This document shows, piece by piece, positions 1 through 9,121 of a stretch of DNA of 64,000 bases; positions within the stretch are counted from its first letter, which is position 1, and the number at the start of each line of letters is the position of its first letter. A model generated the notes under the pieces. That model saw nothing but the letters and a program-made list of their open reading frames with translations, had not been told where the DNA came from and searched no databases. The stretch comes from CAXGTL01 sp964645705 (GTDB lineage: Archaea > Nanobdellota > Nanobdellia > Woesearchaeales > CAXGTL01): contig CAZYAB010000002.1 of assembly GCA_964645705.1 (NCBI GenBank), positions 172,816-236,815 of the forward strand, written 5' to 3'. Made by a program: the position numbers and the translations under genes.

Positions 1-1891
1 ATGAACACATGGTAACTCTTGTTAAACAATCTTGCATATGTAATTGTAAAGAAGATATTTCTGCATTATTAGTTGTTACTTTTCCATTCATAAATGCTTC
101 AGAAACAGTAACATATAATATTGCAAAAACAAACACAATTACTATTCCAATTATTATAAACATCGTAACTTGTGATTTCTTTTTTAATCTTAAACTGTAA
201 AAAGCTAATACAGAAAACAATAATATTCCAAGAATAATAAAATAATAATGAGATTGTTCATAATCATATCCTGCTAAATTAACAATATTTCCTGTTATCC
301 TATTATCATTGAACAATGTGTCTACATAATTAGGCAGAAAATTATTATCATAATAGGAATTATACTGATCACACACATTATTTTTATAGTCATTGAACTC
401 TTGTTTAAGATTTGGTTCTGCTAAACCAGAAGTAAATAATATAATTTCGTTTTTATCTGATTTTTGTATTAATTTTCCATCTTGGTACATGATTTTTGCG
501 TCAAAAAACTCTTCATTAAACTTATGTTCATATGATTTTATATAAGTTGTTACATCCTCATGTATAAAATTAACAATTGTGTGTATCTTGCTTCCTCTAA
601 GTTCTTCATTTATTTCATAATTACCAATGTATATTGTACCAGGATCTTCAATAACATCATCATTTTCAAGTTTTAGATCAAAATTAACAAAATCATCATC
701 AAACATTAAGTCAAATTGATTTTCATCATCTTCACTATTAATCAAATTAACACCTTTATTAAATTCTACTAAACTATTTAACTTAATCATTTTACTTGTA
801 AAATCAATAAATGTCCATTCATTTCCTATGTTTGAAAAATCAAAACTTTGTTCTCCTACTTTCTTGATATATACTGTGTAATCAGTTGTCTGTGGTATTA
901 CCTCAAAATTCTTACTAGGATTATTATTGAATGCAATTGAATAACTGCTCCCATCTGATAATTTTAATGCATAAAAACCATTTTTATTTGAGAAATCTAG
1001 TGTGATTTTTGCACCCTTGCTTGTTGTAACCTTTTCAACATAGTCATCATGTGTAAAAACAAGTTCGCCACTTTCTATTTCAACAGAATCTTGTTTAATA
1101 GTGATTCGACTATTATTAGATATAATTGCTTTTACCTTACTATTTATTTTTATTTCATTATTATCAACAATAGTTGTTGCACTTAATTCTTCTAATGAGT
1201 TTGTCTCATCAAACTTTATTAAAACATCTTTAACATTATTAATAACAGTTCTGCCATTGTTAGTGATTATGATCTCAGAACTATCCATTGTCACTTGCGT
1301 TGGCAGCATCTCAATGCCTGTGTTTGTTTCTAACTTTGTGTTATATATATTAGCATCATCACTAGACTCTGCTTTTATCAAACTGCCCTCTACTGTAACA
1401 CCTTTTGCATTTGCCATTGTCCATGCATCGAACTGAAAAAACTGCGCAGAGTCAAAACTCATTCCGCCATTCCCATCTGATTCTAGATTAGTAACTTCAT
1501 GAAGAATCGTAGGTTCCAAAGACATTGCTGATGATATTTCTGCATGTTTTGCTTCTGATGCTGACATTGAACCGTCTCTGTAGGTTTTTACTGTTTTTGC
1601 TTTTGTTATTGTGTCTTGTTTATCATTTTCAACTGCTTCTACTTTTGAGAATTGGTAACCGTTTTCTAAGCCTGTGACTGTTTCTCCTGATTTGACATTG
1701 GCTGTGACGCCGTCGCCTGTTGCTTGGGTGTCTGTATTAAATGTTGTTGATTGGCCTTTTACAGGGTCTGGGAGACTTTTTGTTTTACCATCACCAAAAG
1801 GACCAGGTTCAGAAATAGCACTTAAACTTAAACAAATAATTAAAAATAATATTATAATAATTCTTAAATTGTATAAAATACTTTTTTTCAT
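1..1891 (-). CDS. Secreted/membrane-anchored surface protein, 3' end outside window
   Basis: Open frame from an ATG at 1891 with no in-frame stop down to position 2, so at least 630 residues are visible and the C-terminus lies beyond the left edge. Residues 1-27 form a signal peptide or membrane anchor (KK, then a long Ile/Leu run). Residues 28-545 are polar, Asn/Thr/Asp-rich and beta-prone, as in archaeal surface proteins. Residues 549-567 form a membrane segment. They are followed by Lys-Lys-Lys-Ser-Gln-Val-Thr (570-576) and a second hydrophobic run (577-592). This second part closely resembles the N-terminus of the separate gene at 5371-6348, so it looks like a fusion of a surface protein with a class-III-signal-like protein. 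It lies 18 nt downstream of the 1910-2656 gene and is probably co-transcribed with it. No enzyme motif was seen; function unknown. Confidence 0.75.
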   Translation of the reverse strand, partial: MKKSILYNLRIIIILFLIICLSLSAISEPGPFGDGKTKSLPDPVKGQSTTFNTDTQATGDGVTANVKSGETVTGLENGYQFSKVEAVENDKQDTITKAKTVKTYRDGSMSASEAKHAEISSAMSLEPTILHEVTNLESDGNGGMSFDSAQFFQFDAWTMANAKGVTVEGSLIKAESSDDANIYNTKLETNTGIEMLPTQVTMDSSEIIITNNGRTVINNVKDVLIKFDETNSLEELSATTIVDNNEIKINSKVKAIISNNSRITIKQDSVEIESGELVFTHDDYVEKVTTSKGAKITLDFSNKNGFYALKLSDGSSYSIAFNNNPSKNFEVIPQTTDYTVYIKKVGEQSFDFSNIGNEWTFIDFTSKMIKLNSLVEFNKGVNLINSEDDENQFDLMFDDDFVNFDLKLENDDVIEDPGTIYIGNYEINEELRGSKIHTIVNFIHEDVTTYIKSYEHKFNEEFFDAKIMYQDGKLIQKSDKNEIILFTSGLAEPNLKQEFNDYKNNVCDQYNSYYDNNFLPNYVDTLFNDNRITGNIVNLAGYDYEQSHYYFIILGILLFSVLAFYSLRLKKKSQVTMFIIIGIVIVFVFAILYVTVSEAFMNGKVTTNNAEISSLQLHMQDCLTRVTMCS

Positions 1892-1909
1892 TAATTACCT
1901 CTTTTTAAA

Positions 1910-2656
1910 TTAGTATTCTTGTTTAGTTACATTATCTGTATTTTTAAATCTATATGTAAATTCACCATTAATTTCAGTAATATTTGGTTCAATCCAATAA
2001 GGACCCATTGCATCATTCCATCTAACTAAAACTTTATTATCTGTAGGGCCGCCAAACAAAGTATCAACATGCTTTATTCTACCATCATTGTTCTCAGGTG
2101 TTTCTTCATTCAAAACATCATACCTACTAAACATGTGAATTGAAGGAGTATTTCTTAATACAGGATTATCAAAACCTTGCATACCCCATGAACTAAAATA
2201 TTTATTCAATGTTCTTCTCAATCTTTCTTCTTCATCTTTAGTATCATAATCAAGACCAATGCTGATTAATTTAATATCATCTGAATATTGTTTATCAAAT
2301 TCAAGAAATATGACCGATTCTCTCATTATAGCATCATACCCTGTCCCCTGTTTTACAAGTAATGTATTTGAATCATACTCAAACCACATCACCCCATCTT
2401 GCTCAGCACCAAATGTCTCGGTTTTCAGAGTTTCCAACGCAGTTTCAAGATTATCAAAACCAATCTGAATGTCTTTTACATGCTTTGTATAACCAAGAAT
2501 ACTTTGAACATTGAATAATGACATATAATAATTAATCTCTTGTGTTGTTAATTCTTTGGGTTTTTCAGCCATGACATAAGAACCCAATCCTATCAACAAA
2601 CTAGCCCCAATACAAACAGCAACACTCTTACACTTGTCTCTTATCTTGTCTAACAT
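1910..2656 (-). CDS. Hypothetical membrane-anchored/secreted protein
   Basis: 248 residues. A short charged N-terminus is followed by a hydrophobic segment at about residues 12-30 ending in VMA, consistent with an uncleaved anchor or a signal peptide. The rest is soluble and mixed alpha/beta, with several Trp/Tyr residues in the last 40 positions. I recognise no family. It is the first gene of a minus-strand pair with the truncated surface protein at 1-1891. The divergent promoter region at 2657-2778 drives it away from the transglutaminase-like gene. Its location among secreted proteins suggests an envelope role, but nothing in the sequence defines an activity. Confidence 0.7.
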   Translation of the reverse strand: MLDKIRDKCKSVAVCIGASLLIGLGSYVMAEKPKELTTQEINYYMSLFNVQSILGYTKHVKDIQIGFDNLETALETLKTETFGAEQDGVMWFEYDSNTLLVKQGTGYDAIMRESVIFLEFDKQYSDDIKLISIGLDYDTKDEEERLRRTLNKYFSSWGMQGFDNPVLRNTPSIHMFSRYDVLNEETPENNDGRIKHVDTLFGGPTDNKVLVRWNDAMGPYWIEPNITEINGEFTYRFKNTDNVTKQEY

Positions 2657-2778
2657 AATAACACCTTAATATATATAAGTATAAATACTTTTCTATATAT
2701 AAAGGTTGCCCAATTAACCACTAAACAGTAACAATAATAGAAAGATTTATATACTAGAATTACTATACTATATATAGA
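2657..2778. promoter_or_regulatory. Divergent promoter region
   Basis: On the plus strand, AAAGA followed by TTTATATA (2746-2753) is a BRE/TATA box about 26 nt before the ATG at 2779, implying a nearly leaderless transcript. On the minus strand, a TATA box (plus-strand TATATATAAAG at 2694-2704) precedes the gene starting at 2656. No other gene is seen here. Confidence 0.7.
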
Positions 2779-3633
2779 ATGAGTGATAATGATGTAAGAG
2801 AATATATATACAATATTAGAGATAATATTGGCAAAGCAATCCTAGTCATGGTTGCAGCCACTGTATTGCCATTATACGCAATAAGTCTTTGTGTAGATGA
2901 TGTAAATAAATTCTTTTCAAAAAAATCTCCAAGCATTATTTTTTCTGTTGATTCAACATATGAACAAGAATTTAAACAAGCACAAGCGCATTTAGATGAT
3001 CTTCTTGCTCATCACGGATATGAAGATAAGTGTGATATGAGTAATCAAGATCAAGTAGAAGATGCAATAGATTTTCTAGAAGATAAATATGATATAGAAA
3101 TTGAAAATCCTATAAGATACAATAGAAAAATAAAAAAATGGGCAAAAAAATTAAGTGAAGATGAAGTAACAGAACTTGAAAAAGCTTTTAAAATTTACTC
3201 AGAAATTATTGAAAATGTTAATTATACTGTTAGAAACCAGTATTCTCCAATTCAAATTTTTGATGAATTTGAAAAAACAGGCAAGTTTAGTGCTGATTGT
3301 GATACATTAACTAATTTTTATGTTGCTGCATTAAGAAGCATTGGTATAGAAGCTTATGCAGTAGAAGTTATTGTAGATGAAGAAGGAAAAAAAATAGAAA
3401 ATAAATTATTTCGTGGAAGTAAAGGTTGGGAACATATTTGTCCAATAATAAGAACAAAAGATGGCAAAGCTATTCAAGCAGAATTAGCATTTGGTAAAAA
3501 AGGAAAAGGCACAAATAAAGATGACATTGTCCTTACTTCTTTTTATTATTTTGGAATTGAAAATAGAAAAATAGAAATTAGAAATGATTTAGAAAATATG
3601 TTAAAGTATTATCATCATCTTAAAAAACATTAA
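2779..3633 (+). CDS. Membrane-anchored transglutaminase-like protein
   Basis: 284 residues. One membrane segment at residues 19-38, then a helical charged region, then a transglutaminase-like (papain-fold) core. The core shows Cys174 in an ADCDTLT context, followed by the family's usual LRSIGIEAYAV strand, and His219 in a WEHICP context. Sixteen residues later, where an Asp usually completes the triad, there is Glu235 (QAELAFG). The family covers proteases, peptide N-glycanases and cross-linking enzymes; which activity applies here cannot be told. The core probably faces outward, behind the single anchor. The stop codon overlaps the convergent gene at 3630-5369 by 4 nt. Its setting among surface-protein genes suggests surface-protein processing or cross-linking, which is inference. 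Confidence 0.75.
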   Translation: MSDNDVREYIYNIRDNIGKAILVMVAATVLPLYAISLCVDDVNKFFSKKSPSIIFSVDSTYEQEFKQAQAHLDDLLAHHGYEDKCDMSNQDQVEDAIDFLEDKYDIEIENPIRYNRKIKKWAKKLSEDEVTELEKAFKIYSEIIENVNYTVRNQYSPIQIFDEFEKTGKFSADCDTLTNFYVAALRSIGIEAYAVEVIVDEEGKKIENKLFRGSKGWEHICPIIRTKDGKAIQAELAFGKKGKGTNKDDIVLTSFYYFGIENRKIEIRNDLENMLKYYHHLKKH

Positions 3634-5369
3634 TTCATTCTGCCTGTAGGTTTACTTTCAATAATATTCAAAATAGAATCATATTGTTCACTATCTTTTT
3701 TAATAATTTTAGGTTCAGCATTATTATGATTAACTCTGATTTCATTAATTTCTCCAATATGTTGAATAGTAGTTAACTTACCATCAACACCTTCAAGTAC
3801 GTATGACTTTTTTTCAACATATTTAGGTAATTTTAGCCATCCAAATAAGAATTCTTGATCTTCAATACCATATGTTTCTTCATAATGTTTTATTTTTGAT
3901 GTTCTTAAGTAATTTCTAAAAATAACCTCTCTATCAAATTCATCTGTTACAAAACCAAGAATATTTCCTGTTGCCCTCACTTCTTCTAAAGCACCAAGTT
4001 CTACAATACCATCGTAACTACCTACTCTTTGAGACTTTTTGTCTATGTTTCTATATATTGCAATTCCTTTTTCACCTTTGCCAATGCAAGCACCTGTATT
4101 CTTATTAATATAAAGCGTACTTCCATCCTGAGCACTAACTTGTTCAGCATTAGGCAATTCACATCCTATTACATAAGTTTGTGGAGATATTTCTTGCACA
4201 TAATTTTCAATTGTAACTTCACGAGCATTTCCTAATGCATCATGAACAGTTGCTCCAAATGCGCTTTTCACGTTTTTATTAGTATTAATTACTAGACCTT
4301 CGGTTGATAAATGACCTTTTATTTCACCTGTTTCAGGACTTTCAGCCACAAACCCAGATTCACTAGAAAAACTTGCTTTTCCATTTAAAGCAAAACCATT
4401 AGCAGAATATGAAAACTCTGATTCAATACCTTTTAAATCTGCTTTTATAACATCGCCATTAACCAATTTATTTTCAACAGTTGCATGCCCTTTTACATTT
4501 TCATTACTACTAGAATCAACACTAAACTCTCCACTAGCAATTTTATAAGCCCTCCTAATATGCTGACCATCAATTTCTTTTGCAAACCTTAAATCAAAAT
4601 TATTACCATTTATATTGTTTATAGATCCATCACTTGATTGTTCAAAAATAATGTTTGTGTGTTTTCCTAGGTCTCTGCTAACTAAGTATTGTTCATCACC
4701 AATCTTTGCTTTAAAAACAGACGGATTTTCAAAAGATATTCTTTTTTTCCCATCTGACAATTGTTTAACAGAATATTCATTAACTAACAATAAATTTTCA
4801 CCAGACGGATCTTCTATACCAGGAAACTTTTCAAGATCAATCTTTAATAATTTACCTTGCTTTGCTTTGAATGTTATGTATCCATCCTTAGAAACAGTCA
4901 CAGATTCCAGATCATCCAGATTTTCAGATAAAAATGCATTGACATCTTCACCATCTTTATCAACAAGAGACAATCTTCCTAAACTATCGATTTTAAACCC
5001 TTGTGTATTTGGATAATTAGATAATTGTTTTAATTTATCCAAAGACATTGTTGTATATTTTGTTTTTAAATATTTTACATCATCTTTTTTAACAATGTCA
5101 AACCCTGATGCAGAAGCAATTGTAAATGGTTTGTCAGAATATTTTTCAATATATTTTTCAGCTAAATTTCTTCTATTTACACCACGAACCTTTTTTTCAA
5201 ATAGCAAATCATCAGCTTGTTTAAATTCTAAATCTGTTAAATCTCTGTTTTCAGAAATTACTCTTCCTGCCAATGATCCTGCTTCTTCATTAGGATCATA
5301 GCCAAGGCTGTAAACAAAACTAGACATAATTATTAAAATCATAATGCTTGATAATATTTTATTATTCAT
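3630..5369 (-). CDS. Large secreted beta-rich protein, unknown function
   Basis: 579 residues. Residues 1-21 are a clear signal peptide (Ile/Met-rich core, SFVYSLG end). The mature part is polar, with many short Ser/Asn/Gly-rich strands and repeated lysine/glycine turns, suggesting extended beta structure such as a beta-solenoid. Two cysteines near the middle (CELPN and ACIGKG contexts) could form a disulfide. No catalytic motif was seen. It starts 1 nt after the stop of the upstream gene at 5371-6348, so the two are certainly co-transcribed and may form one extracellular structure. I do not recognise the family. Confidence 0.75.
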   Translation of the reverse strand: MNNKILSSIMILIIMSSFVYSLGYDPNEEAGSLAGRVISENRDLTDLEFKQADDLLFEKKVRGVNRRNLAEKYIEKYSDKPFTIASASGFDIVKKDDVKYLKTKYTTMSLDKLKQLSNYPNTQGFKIDSLGRLSLVDKDGEDVNAFLSENLDDLESVTVSKDGYITFKAKQGKLLKIDLEKFPGIEDPSGENLLLVNEYSVKQLSDGKKRISFENPSVFKAKIGDEQYLVSRDLGKHTNIIFEQSSDGSINNINGNNFDLRFAKEIDGQHIRRAYKIASGEFSVDSSSNENVKGHATVENKLVNGDVIKADLKGIESEFSYSANGFALNGKASFSSESGFVAESPETGEIKGHLSTEGLVINTNKNVKSAFGATVHDALGNAREVTIENYVQEISPQTYVIGCELPNAEQVSAQDGSTLYINKNTGACIGKGEKGIAIYRNIDKKSQRVGSYDGIVELGALEEVRATGNILGFVTDEFDREVIFRNYLRTSKIKHYEETYGIEDQEFLFGWLKLPKYVEKKSYVLEGVDGKLTTIQHIGEINEIRVNHNNAEPKIIKKDSEQYDSILNIIESKPTGRMN

Positions 5370-5370
5370 T

Positions 5371-6348
5371 TTAAGCCTTTATTATTAACTGTTTTTCATC
5401 ATAATTTCCAAATGAGTCTGTTGCTCTTACCATGAAACTATGTTCTCCTGAATTAACAGGAATGTATTTAATAATGCCAGTGATAGGATCAATGTTTAAT
5501 CCATCACTGCTATAAGTAATTTCATCACCGTCAGGGTCAACTGCCAATGCAAAGAATCTAAACTCCTCGCCTATGTTTGCTTGTTGTTCAGGCAATGACA
5601 ATAAATAAGGAGCAAGGTTTTGCTTAAACTTGTTTGCAAAAATAAATACATAATCATTATTATTTATTTTTGATTTTTCATCTGTAAGAACATATACCAT
5701 CGTATCATCATCACTATAAAACACTTCTGCACCAAGATCTACTTCACTTAGTAAACCAATATCTACCTTAATATTTTGTTTTGAAGATTCTAATATATAA
5801 TCAACATTTTCAAGAATATATAGTAGTCTTATAGGGACATTTGTATCAAATTCTTTTATTTCTTCTTGTTTATCAATTGTCTTTATAATTATTGGATAAT
5901 CAACATCAACCATTACTCTGTCTTGATTAATGTTTGTATTTACATTTAATTCACCAAACTCAAAATCACTTGCAAACTGGTCCAAGTTATTAACACAATT
6001 ATTTAGTTCTTGTTTAACATATTTTGATAGATCTGTTTCAATCTGTTGTTTTGTAGGCAGAAGATTGTCTTGTTCATAAAAATCATATGAAAAAAAATAA
6101 TTATCAAGATCAAGTGTTTTTTCTGGTTTAAACACGTGCCCTCCTTGCATACCCAATAATATCAATGCATCTTTTGTTGTTTTGTCAACACAATGATCAA
6201 CAAATTCTTGCACAGAATCTTTTTCACTAAACACATGAACTGGTTTTGTATCGCTTGTATTTAAATTAAGAAAAAACAATAAAGACGCAATTATGACAAG
6301 AATAATTCCAATTATCATGAATATGGATACTTGAGCTCTTTTTTTCAT
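5371..6348 (-). CDS. Class-III-signal-like membrane protein with C-terminal Ig-like domain
   Basis: 325 residues. The N-terminus MKKRAQVSIFMIIG followed by a hydrophobic run to about residue 29 resembles the class III (archaeal pilin-type) signal pattern of a basic stretch, a small residue, Gln, then a membrane helix. The middle region is soluble and alpha/beta. The last about 80 residues carry a cadherin/He_PIG-type Ig-like domain, with a VDPDGDEITY strand and a DSFGNY end, as in many prokaryotic surface proteins. It is the first gene of a minus-strand operon with the 579-residue secreted protein 1 nt downstream. Processing by a prepilin-type peptidase is possible, but no such peptidase is seen in this window. 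Confidence 0.7.
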   Translation of the reverse strand: MKKRAQVSIFMIIGIILVIIASLLFFLNLNTSDTKPVHVFSEKDSVQEFVDHCVDKTTKDALILLGMQGGHVFKPEKTLDLDNYFFSYDFYEQDNLLPTKQQIETDLSKYVKQELNNCVNNLDQFASDFEFGELNVNTNINQDRVMVDVDYPIIIKTIDKQEEIKEFDTNVPIRLLYILENVDYILESSKQNIKVDIGLLSEVDLGAEVFYSDDDTMVYVLTDEKSKINNNDYVFIFANKFKQNLAPYLLSLPEQQANIGEEFRFFALAVDPDGDEITYSSDGLNIDPITGIIKYIPVNSGEHSFMVRATDSFGNYDEKQLIIKA

Positions 6349-6441
6349 TGTTATTATTATTTTAAAGCTTTTATATATATAAAGCTTATTGTAATTTTAC
6401 TAGTAAGATTTATATATATATTATATATTAATACTATAGAG
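6349..6441. promoter_or_regulatory. Divergent promoter region
   Basis: A plus-strand TATA box within the TTTATATATATA run near 6408-6420 lies about 25-30 nt before the GTG start at 6442. A minus-strand TATA (plus ATATATATAAAGC around 6372-6384) precedes the 5371-6348 gene. The run of alternating T and A makes the exact boxes uncertain. Confidence 0.55.
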
Positions 6442-7545
6442 GTGATCAAATTCAAAAGAATAATACTTCCAATTCTAATACTAGTACTAATCAACCTAGC
6501 TCTAGCACAAGAATGCATAACAGAAATACCAGAAATAATTGAACAAGATACTACACTATGCAATCAAGAATACAACATAGCATACACAATACAGATATCA
6601 AGTAATGTAAAACTTGATTGTAACAAAGCTTCATTAATAGGTGAAAAAACAAACACAGCATTCTTATTACAAGACACTGAAAATTCGCAAATAATAAACT
6701 GCAACTTAGCTAATTTTGAATCAGGATTTTACTTAGACAATGCAAATAACAACCTCATCACAAACAACAAAGTACTTGATTCAAAAATCAATTCATTCTA
6801 CATAAAAAACTCAAACAATAACCAAATCTATAAAAACAATATTAATACAGAATTATCATATGATGAATTATCCAGCAATAAGTTTTGTGTAGATGATCAA
6901 CAAAATACATACCTAGACATAATTGGTCCTGGTTGTTCAAAACCAGAGGATATTGACAATGCATTGATAGGACCTAAATTAGACGAAGTAATGACAAAAA
7001 TAGCACAAGCAACAGGCATTAACAAACAACAATTATATGATGATTATAAAGGAACATTTGGAAAAGTTGATATTAAGAAAACAGTACAAGACAATAAAAT
7101 AGATATAGAGATAAATTTTGACAAGGAAATGAGTTTTAAGGTGTATGAATATATTCCTAAGGAAACATTAGAATCAACAGACCTAATACAAACAGACGCA
7201 ATCATACTTGAAAAAGATCCATTGATGATGTGGGAATTCACAGACGTAAAAACAGCACAACTTTCCTATACATTACCTTCAGGAATTGTTGAACAACCAA
7301 AAACAATTGTAATTGAAACATTAAGTACTGAGATTGATGAAACCGAAGTTAGAAAAGTGTACACACATGAAGAAGATGAACAAGATGAACAAGATACACA
7401 AGAACAAATAACAGAAAATATAGACCAAGAACAATTACAAGACACACCATCAGAAGAACCAAAAAAATCAAATGCATTATTAACTACGATAGTGTTGGTA
7501 ATATTATTTACTATAATCGTATATCTTATAAAAAAAAAGTGGTGA
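6442..7545 (+). CDS. Secreted, C-terminally anchored beta-helix protein
   Basis: 367 residues from a GTG start at 6442. I chose GTG because AGAG lies just before it, a TATA box lies about 25 nt upstream, and the residues after it (MIKFKRIILP, then a hydrophobic core ending LALAQEC) make a proper signal peptide. A longer in-frame start at 6331 would overlap the promoter. After the signal, residues 20-140 carry NosD/pectate-lyase-like parallel beta-helix turns rich in Asn (IINCNLANF, NNNLITNN, NNNQIYKNN). Then come a soluble domain, an acidic Glu/Gln/Asp linker, and a C-terminal membrane helix with a KKKW end. It is probably an extracellular surface protein. The SpoIIM-like gene follows after 7 nt. 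Confidence 0.7.
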   Translation: MIKFKRIILPILILVLINLALAQECITEIPEIIEQDTTLCNQEYNIAYTIQISSNVKLDCNKASLIGEKTNTAFLLQDTENSQIINCNLANFESGFYLDNANNNLITNNKVLDSKINSFYIKNSNNNQIYKNNINTELSYDELSSNKFCVDDQQNTYLDIIGPGCSKPEDIDNALIGPKLDEVMTKIAQATGINKQQLYDDYKGTFGKVDIKKTVQDNKIDIEINFDKEMSFKVYEYIPKETLESTDLIQTDAIILEKDPLMMWEFTDVKTAQLSYTLPSGIVEQPKTIVIETLSTEIDETEVRKVYTHEEDEQDEQDTQEQITENIDQEQLQDTPSEEPKKSNALLTTIVLVILFTIIVYLIKKKW

Positions 7546-7552
7546 AAAAACA

Positions 7553-8380
7553 ATGTTAGAAGAAATATTAACATTTAAAACAAATAATCAACCAACCAAA
7601 CTAATTCTGTTCACTATTTTTATCACAGTTATTGGCTTTATTTCATCAATTTTAATTTTTCCAGAACATTCATCAATTGCTCATGTTTTAATAACAACTA
7701 TCTTACTCATACCATTATTATCAAAACAAATCAAAAAAGAAGAAAAAAGAGAATCAAAAGTAGGCATGAAAAGATTTTACAAAAATCATAAATCAGTCTT
7801 CAAGATATTTTTATTATTATTCACAGGAATCTTTATAGGATATGTAATCATAATATTATTAATGGTGTTTTTTCCAGCACAATTAGCAACTTCATTTGAT
7901 TACCAATTTGCATTCATAGAAAACTCAGAAATTCTGACAAACTCATTATTGGAAAGCAGCACAAACATATCACAAATAACATTAGGACTAATAATGCAGA
8001 ACTTATTATTAATAATCATTTGCTTTGCATTATCATTGTTCTATGGTTCTGGAGGAATATTTTTAGTAATACTTAATGCTAGCATATTTGCAACATTCTT
8101 AATAGAATCAATGAAACTTTTCAAAGACTTTGGTTCTTACTCTTTGGTCTTTGGAATCTATTTATTATTTTGGTTTATTCCAATAACAGCAGCATTCTTA
8201 TTAACAGCAATTGCAGGCGGAGTCATGTCAAAAGCACTAGTGCATGAGAAATTCCATTCAAAACGGTTCAACAATGTTCTTAAAGATGCATTTGTTTTGT
8301 TTATTTCATCTTTAGTGTTGATAATTATTGCAGGATTGTTGCAGGTGTTTTTAACTAGGTTGGTTGTTGGTGTTATTTAG
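7553..8380 (+). CDS. SpoIIM-family (stage II sporulation protein M-like) membrane protein
   Basis: 275 residues with about six membrane helices. The family hallmarks are visible: a first hairpin containing a FPEHS loop, a basic cytoplasmic linker (KKEEKRESK), then a helix block with NLLLIIICFALSLFYGSGG, the Asn/Gly/Gly pattern typical of SpoIIM/DUF95 proteins. These are widespread in archaea, which do not sporulate. The archaeal role is unknown; links to membrane remodelling or transport have been proposed. It is probably co-transcribed with the upstream beta-helix surface protein (7 nt gap). Its stop overlaps the convergent 87-residue gene by 8 nt. Confidence 0.75.
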   Translation: MLEEILTFKTNNQPTKLILFTIFITVIGFISSILIFPEHSSIAHVLITTILLIPLLSKQIKKEEKRESKVGMKRFYKNHKSVFKIFLLLFTGIFIGYVIIILLMVFFPAQLATSFDYQFAFIENSEILTNSLLESSTNISQITLGLIMQNLLLIIICFALSLFYGSGGIFLVILNASIFATFLIESMKLFKDFGSYSLVFGIYLLFWFIPITAAFLLTAIAGGVMSKALVHEKFHSKRFNNVLKDAFVLFISSLVLIIIAGLLQVFLTRLVVGVI

Positions 8381-8636
8381 TCCTACTATCACAGAAATCA
8401 TTACACTGATCACAGGTATAGGTGGAAAGGGCTTTACACACTTTCTTATTACCATCAGCACCAATAAACATACAACATTCTTTTAAATCATCTAGAACAA
8501 GTTCATTATTTTGATCACCTTGTATCAATTGCATCTTTGTTTTGTTTACACTTGATCCAATCATTATTCCTATTATAAACAAAACTAACAAAAACACTGC
8601 TTTCCAAAAAACCATTTTTTTCATAGCCATTTTCAA
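8373..8636 (-). CDS. Small Cys-rich membrane protein
   Basis: 87 residues. It has one N-terminal membrane helix (about residues 10-28) and a short soluble tail containing six cysteines arranged CC, C, CDQC and C. This could bind metal or form disulfides outside the membrane. The start is uncertain: Met1, Met3 and Met5/6 are all possible, and Met1 overlaps the previous stop as ATGA, suggesting coupled translation. It is the last of three overlapping minus-strand genes (477-residue membrane protein, signal peptidase, this one). No family recognised. Confidence 0.6.
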   Translation of the reverse strand: MKMAMKKMVFWKAVFLLVLFIIGIMIGSSVNKTKMQLIQGDQNNELVLDDLKECCMFIGADGNKKVCKALSTYTCDQCNDFCDSRTK

Positions 8637-9121
8637 TATATTATTGCAATTGTTAAACTTTTTATTTGGTCAAACCTAATTTTTCCAGGATCTTTTAGGA
8701 AATTATTATCACCTTTTGCAATCATGTACCATCCTTTTTTATCATAATCTATGTCATGTACTCTGTGTATGATAATTCCTTTAGAATACCTTGACCTGTA
8801 AGATACAATATCACCTACGTGAACATCTTTTTCACTTTTAGGAACTATTTGTATTGTATTGGCACCAATATCAAACACAGGATCCATTGAATTACTGTCT
8901 TTAAAAGTTGCCCATCTTGGCTCATTAACATCAATAATTACTTTATCTTTTGAAACGTGTATGTCTTGTTCAGATATGTGGTTGAATGGCGAAGGTTTTT
9001 CATTATCACCAATATTTTCTATAAACAAGATTTCTCTATTTGAAAATACATATCCAATTAAGAACCCTATTAATACAACTATTATGAGCAGTAAAAAACC
9101 AGGTATTTTATCTTTTATCAT
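8633..9121 (-). CDS. Signal peptidase I, archaeal SEC11-like (S26)
   Basis: 162 residues. One N-terminal membrane helix (residues 7-26) is followed by the S26 catalytic boxes: Ser78-Met79 in a DSNSMDPV context (nucleophile), a box near residues 101-112 (HVGDIVSYRS), His119 in IIIHRVHD (general base of archaeal and ER enzymes, where bacteria have Lys), and Asp138 in KGDNN. It would remove signal peptides from secreted proteins at the outer face of the membrane. The long stretch between anchor and Ser78 (residues 27-70) is unusual, so it may be a specialised paralogue rather than the main peptidase. It overlaps both neighbours by ATGA, in an operon with a polytopic membrane protein. Confidence 0.8.
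   Translation of the reverse strand: MIKDKIPGFLLLIIVVLIGFLIGYVFSNREILFIENIGDNEKPSPFNHISEQDIHVSKDKVIIDVNEPRWATFKDSNSMDPVFDIGANTIQIVPKSEKDVHVGDIVSYRSRYSKGIIIHRVHDIDYDKKGWYMIAKGDNNFLKDPGKIRFDQIKSLTIAIIY

Noticed and set aside
6331..6441. Upstream ATG start for the beta-helix protein
   Set aside because: It would cross the promoter region; the GTG at 6442 gives a normal signal peptide.
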